Assembly: GCA_035527515.1 (NCBI GenBank)
Contig: DATLAJ010000090.1
Span: forward strand, 1 to 20,667
Source of the DNA: a bacterium
GTDB taxonomy: Bacteria > B130-G9
Direction of reading: 5' to 3'
Length of the DNA stretch: 20,667 nucleotides
The notes under the pieces are model-generated. The model was not told the origin of the DNA and searched no databases. It saw only the letters and a list, made by a program, of their open reading frames with translations. The first letter of the stretch is position 1; each line of letters opens with the position of its first letter. The position numbers were made by a program, and so were the translations under genes. Below, piece after piece: positions 15,825 through 20,667 of the stretch.

Positions 15825-16637
15825 CTAGACCGGCGCGAGCTTGTGCGAGCCGCTTTGGGGCCCGACTGCGAGCTTCAACCGAAGCTGTTCCACATCCGCA
15901 TCGGCCAGCAACTTGAGCCGTATGTTAAAGGAGTTCCTACGCTGAAGGGCCGCCACCAGCGAGAACTTTACGAGCTCCAACAGCGCGAGAAAGAACGCCA
16001 GCTTCTCCTCGAGGTCTTGGGCTTGCGAGAAAACCTCCCGCATTGAAACCGACGGCTTGCCCTTCAATATCTGGACCATTTTCATAACCGTTTCTGCTAT
16101 CGAATACCTCTCCCGCGAGATGTATTGAACCTGATTTACCTCATCCCGCGTCAACATTCCCATGAATGAAAGTGCGAGGTCCACGACGCTAGCGCCGACT
16201 ATGTCGTTCTCCTCTGTCTCGCTGTATTTGCTTGAATCCCCAGAGAACCACAGTGCTCGCCTGCGCTCCTGCTGTTCCGAAAGCCCCTGCGCCATTGCCC
16301 GCGCCTCCTCATACTGAAGAATCCGCTGCACGAGCACGGACGAGGGTTCCGGAAGGTCGTCCTGGGCTTCCTCGCCAGGTGTCCCAGGCAACAGAAGGCA
16401 AGACTTGAGATAGACCAGGTCCGCGGTCAGCAGCATTGCCTCGCCAGCAGAGTCGAGGCTCGGGGATTGTTTTGAGATGAACTTGGCAAGGCCCTTGACG
16501 ATGCGAAGAACCGAGACCGCCAGCAGATCGAGTTCTTCCTGTTTCACGAGATAAACGAACAGGTCCAGCGGCCCGGAGTAGTCCTGAACCTGAACGCGAA
16601 ACTCCGAACCCTCTGGAGCGCTCAGCCCTACTACCAC
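15825..16637 (-). CDS. scpA: Segregation and condensation protein A (kleisin)
   Basis: ScpA is the kleisin that bridges SMC heads. The family hallmark DYSGPLDLFVYLVKQEELDL is at residues 19-38. It is followed by a helical N-terminal domain that includes FISKQ and AGEAMLLTADLVYLKSCLLLPG, a variable acidic link, and a C-terminal winged helix ending near AALQRRNSFNIRLKLLADAD. The 270 residues are of usual length. The start is GTG at 16637, overlapping the trpS stop by 7 bases, which suggests translational coupling to trpS. The last 20 residues (QLRLKLAVGPQSGSHKLAPV) extend past the core. Confidence 0.95.
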   Translation of the reverse strand: MVVGLSAPEGSEFRVQVQDYSGPLDLFVYLVKQEELDLLAVSVLRIVKGLAKFISKQSPSLDSAGEAMLLTADLVYLKSCLLLPGTPGEEAQDDLPEPSSVLVQRILQYEEARAMAQGLSEQQERRRALWFSGDSSKYSETEENDIVGASVVDLALSFMGMLTRDEVNQVQYISRERYSIAETVMKMVQILKGKPSVSMREVFSQAQDLEEKLAFFLALLELVKFSLVAALQRRNSFNIRLKLLADADVEQLRLKLAVGPQSGSHKLAPV

Positions 16638-17620
16638 AGGCCCACTGCCGTTCTAACCTTTAGCATCGTTGCCTCAGCCGCCGCGGTTGCCTCCTCCCGG
16701 CCCTTCCGGAACACCTCGTTCAAGTAGGCTGGCTCTCGCTCGATCCGCTTCCTGACCTCCTGCGGCTTTTGCAGAGCCTCGATCATGTTTTCGGCAAGAA
16801 TCTTCTTGCAGTCAACGCACCCAATCGAGGCGTCAGCGCACTCGCCCTTGATCCTGGCCTGGGTCTCTGGGTCCGTGAAGCTCTTGTGGAACTCATACAC
16901 GTTGCACTTCTCGGCATCGCCAGGGTCGGAACGCCTCTTTCGCTCGGGATTGCTGAACATGGTCGCGATCTTATTTCGGATCACGTCGGGACCGTCAGAG
17001 ATATAGATGCAGTTGTTGTAGGACTTGCTCATCTTGCGGCCGTCCGTCCCCGGCAGGTTCGGTGCCTTGTTCAAGATGGTTTTTGGGACTGGGAACACTT
17101 CTCCATAGAGGCGATTGAAGTGCCGAGCCACCTCGCGCGTTAGCTCAACGTGCGAGGCCTGGTCAAGCCCTACGGGAACCGCGTCAGCCCGATACAGAAG
17201 GATGTCCGCGGCCTGAAGGACAGGATACCCAAGAAATCCGAGCGTAATCAGTGAGTGCGTGGCGTCCTCGCGGAGCCGCTCTTTGTAAGTTGGGACGCGA
17301 TAGAGCCGACCCAGATTAGAGAACATCGAGAACAGGACGTAGAGCTCCGAGTGCGCCGGAATCTGAGACTGCACGAACAGGTGGCTTTTTCTTGGGTCGA
17401 GGCCGGCAGAAAGCCAGTCGATGAATATATCCCTGCTGTATTCAGCCACCATCCCAGTGTCCTGATACTCCGTGGTGAGAGCGTGAAGGTCAGCAATGAA
17501 GTAGAAGCACTCGTATTCGTCCTGGAGCGAGGCCCAGTATTCCAAGAGCTTCAGATGCCCAATGTGAAGCCTTCCAGACGCCCGATTCCCACTTGCAATG
17601 ATCTTCTTCACGTTATTCAC
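16631..17620 (-). CDS. trpS: Tryptophanyl-tRNA synthetase
   Basis: This class I synthetase charges tRNA-Trp. The 329 residues have SGNRASGRLHIGH (HIGH at 19-22) and GTDGRKMSKSYNN (KMSKS at 196-200), plus the family segments FIADLHALTTEY and LQAADILLYRADAVPVGLDQ. The first motif has ASG where most bacterial enzymes have PTG or PSG, a mild departure. A cysteine pair, IGCVDCKK, lies near residue 270, as in many TrpS proteins. The start is GTG 17620; a second GTG nine bases downstream (17611) is possible. A weak AGAGG is about 12 bases upstream. It is the first gene of the six-gene minus-strand operon, so the operon promoter should lie within 17621-18016. Confidence 0.97.
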   Translation of the reverse strand: MNNVKKIIASGNRASGRLHIGHLKLLEYWASLQDEYECFYFIADLHALTTEYQDTGMVAEYSRDIFIDWLSAGLDPRKSHLFVQSQIPAHSELYVLFSMFSNLGRLYRVPTYKERLREDATHSLITLGFLGYPVLQAADILLYRADAVPVGLDQASHVELTREVARHFNRLYGEVFPVPKTILNKAPNLPGTDGRKMSKSYNNCIYISDGPDVIRNKIATMFSNPERKRRSDPGDAEKCNVYEFHKSFTDPETQARIKGECADASIGCVDCKKILAENMIEALQKPQEVRKRIEREPAYLNEVFRKGREEATAAAEATMLKVRTAVGLW

Positions 17621-18016
17621 CGTTACACGAAACCTCTAGCAAAATCAACGCTGGGCACAGTATCAAGACCGCTCCGCGCAGCCCAAGCCCGAACTCAGAG
17701 GCTATGAGCGGACGCACCGGTCAACCAGACTGTATTCTATTGACCTCGCAACCCCAAGTAAAGGTAGTTTCGCCTCCCCTCAATAATCAGATTGAGCCAA
17801 GCGAGCGGCATCCATTTGGAGTGCGGCGCCGAGCGACCGCACTCCAAAGTGCCAAACGGGTGGAACCCACGAACCCACCACGGTCCAAATCATCGCCTGT
17901 TGGGAGCCGCTAAACATGTTCATCTTTTGAACGCTCTTGCCCTTAATTTGATTTTGGGGCCTCGTCTCCTGTTGAAAGTCGCAACGTGAGGCGTTACTAT
18001 TGCCTCAAGGAGGGCC
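17621..18016. other. Intergenic region upstream of the trpS operon
   Basis: These 396 bases lie between the divergent trpS and the small frame at 18017. They should contain the promoter of the trpS-pyrG operon, but I find no clear -35/-10 pair. The reading frames at 17704-17989 overlap one another, span the hairpin at 17815-17848 and look non-coding. The hairpin is the main recognisable structure. Confidence 0.5.
17815..17848. repeat. Perfect 12-bp inverted repeat, possible REP-like element
   Basis: TTTGGAGTGCGG at 17815-17826 and CCGCACTCCAAA at 17837-17848 pair without mismatch around a ten-base loop (CGCCGAGCGA). An outer pair, GGCA (17807-17810) and TGCC (17850-17853), extends it after a short bulge. 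It lacks a following T run, and neither flanking gene ends here, so a terminator is unlikely. I recall similar TTTGGAGTGCGG palindromes scattered in environmental genomes; this is not checked. Confidence 0.65.
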
Positions 18017-18286
18017 ATGATACTGAACGCCGATCTAAAGGCGCATATCAGCAGCTACTTCTACGACGATGACTATGGCCAGACTGGCTACAGGATATCG
18101 TTCTGGATTATGACGGACCAGATGCTCGCAGCCTGGCAGATGGCGACGGAGAAGTTCGGGGATCCAGACCAAGGCTACAGCTGCGCGTGGAAGGAAGTTG
18201 GCCCAGATCCGGGCCCGGCTGGTGCGAGATGCCGGACGCTTTGGCCGCACGGTCCTTCGGGGAATGATGGCCCAATTACGTGGTGA
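18017..18286 (+). CDS. Small hypothetical ORF, possibly the front of a frameshifted gene
   Basis: The frame of 89 codons starts at ATG with AAGGAGG three bases upstream, a strong but close ribosome site. The first 55 or so residues look protein-like (SYFYDDDYGQTGYRISFWIM and on), but I recognise no family. From about 18185 the composition in this frame turns into P/G/R-rich text. The frame one base over then reads like real helical protein (LAQIRARLVRDAGRFGRTVL) and continues past 18286, into the next gene's start region. A frameshift near 18180-18195 would explain this. So this may be a broken gene, a sequencing error or a genuine short protein; function unknown. Confidence 0.35.
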   Translation: MILNADLKAHISSYFYDDDYGQTGYRISFWIMTDQMLAAWQMATEKFGDPDQGYSCAWKEVGPDPGPAGARCRTLWPHGPSGNDGPITW

Positions 18287-18310
18287 TTCTTCAAAACGAT
18301 ATAAACTCTT

Positions 18311-18316
18311 GAGGAG
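18311..18316 (+). promoter_or_regulatory. Ribosome binding site setting the start of the terminal propeller gene
   Basis: GAGGAG lies eight bases upstream of ATG 18325. This favours 18325 over the out-of-frame ATG at 18319 and the in-frame ATG at 18340, and it puts a full signal peptide at the N-terminus. Confidence 0.65.
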
Positions 18317-18324
18317 AATGCGAC

Positions 18325-20667
18325 ATGTCGATTTGGTTAATGGATCGAAGGCTAACTGTGAAGGTGGGGCTAATGTTGTGTGCATGTTTGCTGGTAGGCT
18401 ATTCCCTTTGGACCCAAGTGAGCGCCGAGCCGGTTGTGATCAACTACACGTCCGGTAACCTAATGAACTGCCTGGCGCTTCACAACGGGTTGGTCTGGAT
18501 CGGGACAACCGGCGGATTGGTCCGGTTTAATCCAGAAACGGGCGAGAGGCTGAAGTTCACGCCCGCCGACTCACGTGGCTCCTGCGCAATAGCGCACATT
18601 GCCATCGACTCCCGAGGCGTCTTATGGGCTTCCCACGAAGACCTTTATGGTAACTCCACGGTGGGCCTGCTGGAGTTCGATGGAATTCAGTGGCAGTCGG
18701 GATACTCCGCAATGAACGTCTATAATATCGCCGCGGACGAACTAGGCTACGTCTGGTTCTTGTACGGGGCAGACATGATGCGGTTTGACGGCACTTCTTT
18801 CCGAAGTTGGAGCCTGCCGTATTATCAGTCTGCCCCTGAGCTCTACGATTCGGAGCTGGATGCGTCGCAAGGCAAAGCCTGGTCGATTATCCGGGAGAGA
18901 GTATATACATTCGACGGCTTTGATGTGGAGGTTACAGACACGCCGATCCAGGATTGGTATTTCTTTCGGCTAGCGGCCGATAGAGGTCACGGCGCCTGGC
19001 TGGCAAACGGCGACGGCCTATGGCGTTTTGAGGACCAATCATACACATCTTACAGATTCCCCAACGGTGACAAGTGGACCTGGGTTCAACTTGTCCGCGT
19101 TGACAATAGCAGCACCAAATGGGTTGTTGGACGGATATATGGTGACTGGGAAGATCATGGCGACGCAGCGAGTCTGTCCAAGGACGGCGTCTGGCGAGTT
19201 TACCGGAACGTATGGCCGTCTTTTTTAGATATTGGTGGTCGAGTAGAGGACCTGAGGTTTGACGCGAGCAACGCCGCGTGGGTTCTTCCTAGTTCTGTAT
19301 TAACTGATCAGAACGAGGAGCGCCCTTTCCTCATCCGCTACGATGGCCAGAGCCTTGAGTCGTTCTGGGCGTTTGACCCAGTTGTGGGTACAATCGCGGA
19401 GCGGCTGTGCATAGACGATGGAGGAAGCGTGTGGTTTACCTCCCTCAAGAAGTGGTATACGGTCCCGCGCTATCTCACGCGTTGGGATGGTGGTGACGTT
19501 GACATTCTCTGGCCTGGCCGGCGTGAGCTTCCGGACAAGATCAACTCGATGGCATGCGCGCCGGACGGTGATGTCTGGTTCGGGACGGACGAGGGCGCGT
19601 ACCGGTTCGACGGGCGAGACTGGGACGAGTCCCTGCCGGCCCGGCGAGTAAGCGAGGTTAAGATAGGCCCGGATGGTCAGGTGCTCGCCGTCTGCTATGT
19701 GTCTGATTACGCCCGGGTAGTTAGGCGCTTTGACGGAGATAGGTGGATAACGGAGTATGAGCCTGACTGGTCGGGACAGGAGATAAGTGACGTGGCTCTG
19801 GACAGCAAAGGCGTGCTTTGGGTGTCCTGTGGTAGCAGCTATGAGGACCCGCCCTACGATTATGCGGGGATTCGTTCTTGGGACGGCGAGAAAGAGAGGA
19901 AGTACGAGCTCGGATGCGAATACAGCGCGATCGTTGTCGATGACGACGATGTTGTCTGGGCCACATGTGGCTATATCACTGAAATCGCGAACGGGAGGGT
20001 AACAAGGCGATGGTACAAGGCTGACCTCGGCGGATGCGGCGCAGCAGCTCCCCTCTTTGTCGATAGTCAGAATCGCAAGTGGTGCCAGGGCCTGCAGTAC
20101 GAAGCGGATTCATACCACTATCAGCCCGGGCTTCTGAGTATCGACGGGGACGAGCAGGTTCAGTTCTATTCGACCACCGACGGGCTGTGCTCTGGGGAGA
20201 TCAACGACATAGATGAGGACTCTTATGGGAACATCTGGGTATCGACTGAGCGAGGCATAAGCGTTCTGCTGGCGGAGGAGTCCTTTCATCTGGAAGCTGA
20301 CGCCGCGCCGGACGCGCTAAAAGGACGCGCCTCGTTATCCTACCTGGGCCCGCCGACGAGCGTTGACCTCTATGTTGCCATTCAGGCGCCAAGCGGACAG
20401 CTGTTCTACGTTGCGCCTCAAGGGGCGGCGCCTCCGTTCCCGATATTCTATGCTGCGTTCGATGGCAGCACCGAGTTCCTTGAGCCGGGGCCGAGCTATA
20501 GCGGGCCGGGGTCGATACCCAACACACCGGACATGAAGGACCTCGCCGCGCCGGCATTGCCACGGCCTGACCCACCCGACGGCAACGGCCCCACGGGCCT
20601 GGCGCTCTTCGCATACCCCGTGCCCTACTTCGCGAACGTCCCCCTTCCCGCATACGGCGCTATCGAC
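18325..20667 (+). CDS. Secreted propeller protein with about 14 regulator-type repeats (partial at window end)
   Basis: The frame is open for 781 codons from ATG 18325 to the last base, with no stop. A signal peptide is clear: RRLTVKVGLMLCACLLVGYS, then LWTQVSA with cleavage near residue 35. About 14 loose Reg_prop repeats follow, each with a W core (VWIGTTGGLVRF, VWFLYGADMMRF, AWLANGDGLWRF, VWFGTDEGAYRF, IWVSTERGISVL), more diverged than those at 9544-11766. From about residue 653 the repeats give way to a C-terminal region with VDLYVAIQAPSGQLFYV, the same core as in the other secreted proteins here. The final visible stretch is proline-rich and incomplete. No kinase domain is visible. Function unknown; an exported binding or surface protein is inferred. 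Confidence 0.9.
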   Translation, partial: MSIWLMDRRLTVKVGLMLCACLLVGYSLWTQVSAEPVVINYTSGNLMNCLALHNGLVWIGTTGGLVRFNPETGERLKFTPADSRGSCAIAHIAIDSRGVLWASHEDLYGNSTVGLLEFDGIQWQSGYSAMNVYNIAADELGYVWFLYGADMMRFDGTSFRSWSLPYYQSAPELYDSELDASQGKAWSIIRERVYTFDGFDVEVTDTPIQDWYFFRLAADRGHGAWLANGDGLWRFEDQSYTSYRFPNGDKWTWVQLVRVDNSSTKWVVGRIYGDWEDHGDAASLSKDGVWRVYRNVWPSFLDIGGRVEDLRFDASNAAWVLPSSVLTDQNEERPFLIRYDGQSLESFWAFDPVVGTIAERLCIDDGGSVWFTSLKKWYTVPRYLTRWDGGDVDILWPGRRELPDKINSMACAPDGDVWFGTDEGAYRFDGRDWDESLPARRVSEVKIGPDGQVLAVCYVSDYARVVRRFDGDRWITEYEPDWSGQEISDVALDSKGVLWVSCGSSYEDPPYDYAGIRSWDGEKERKYELGCEYSAIVVDDDDVVWATCGYITEIANGRVTRRWYKADLGGCGAAAPLFVDSQNRKWCQGLQYEADSYHYQPGLLSIDGDEQVQFYSTTDGLCSGEINDIDEDSYGNIWVSTERGISVLLAEESFHLEADAAPDALKGRASLSYLGPPTSVDLYVAIQAPSGQLFYVAPQGAAPPFPIFYAAFDGSTEFLEPGPSYSGPGSIPNTPDMKDLAAPALPRPDPPDGNGPTGLALFAYPVPYFANVPLPAYGAID

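Noticed and set aside
17815-17848. Intrinsic terminator
   Set aside because: No T run follows on either strand and no gene ends beside it.
1-20667. CRISPR array or tRNA genes
   Set aside because: I saw no regularly spaced direct repeats outside coding regions. The only T-arm with a matching acceptor stem belongs to the tmRNA.

Overview
The window comes from a Gram-negative, LPS-making bacterium with a moderately high G+C genome. The evidence is a Kdo activation gene (kdsB), a heptose-phosphate kinase (rfaE1) and several secreted proteins with signal peptides. The mix of housekeeping genes with large secreted beta-propeller proteins of unknown role fits an uncultured or candidate-phylum lineage, but no marker here fixes the phylum and I do not assign one.

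Layout. 1-1681 (+): the tail of one secreted protein and a complete tandem paralogue of it. 1721-4629 (-): a compact cluster, read leftward, of a PP-loop ATP pyrophosphatase, a tiny one-helix membrane protein, a SufS-like cysteine desulfurase and the 16S rRNA methyltransferase RsmD. 4630-4939: an intergenic stretch with a degenerate dispersed repeat. 4940-6976 (-): a secreted six-repeat FG-GAP (integrin-alpha-like) propeller protein. 7329-7678 (+): a complete tmRNA gene (ssrA) with its own promoter. 7862-9355 (+): a small island-like zone just behind ssrA, holding a TPR-protein fragment, an A+T-richer HEPN/TIGR02391-family gene and a decayed ADP-ribosylglycohydrolase. 9544-11766 (+): a secreted protein with 14 regulator-propeller repeats. 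11747-17620 (-): a tightly packed operon trpS-scpA-scpB-rfaE1-kdsB-pyrG. 17621-18324: an intergenic zone with a perfect 12-bp hairpin and a doubtful small ORF, possibly frameshifted. 18325-20667 (+): another secreted propeller protein of about 14 repeats, running off the window end.

How the genes fit together. The minus-strand operon joins translation (trpS), chromosome segregation (scpA and scpB) and LPS precursor supply. PyrG makes CTP, which KdsB uses to activate Kdo, and RfaE1 phosphorylates heptose. The PP-loop ATPase, small membrane protein and cysteine desulfurase look like a sulfur-transfer module with an unknown target. This is the most promising candidate for an undescribed system. 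The four complete or nearly complete secreted proteins have different propeller front ends. At least three of them share a recognisable C-terminal beta-rich module with a D-x-Y/F-V-x-L...P-x-G core, so a common surface or sorting role is plausible. The zone behind ssrA looks like the worn remains of acquired defence or mobile DNA. No integrase or attachment-site repeat is visible.
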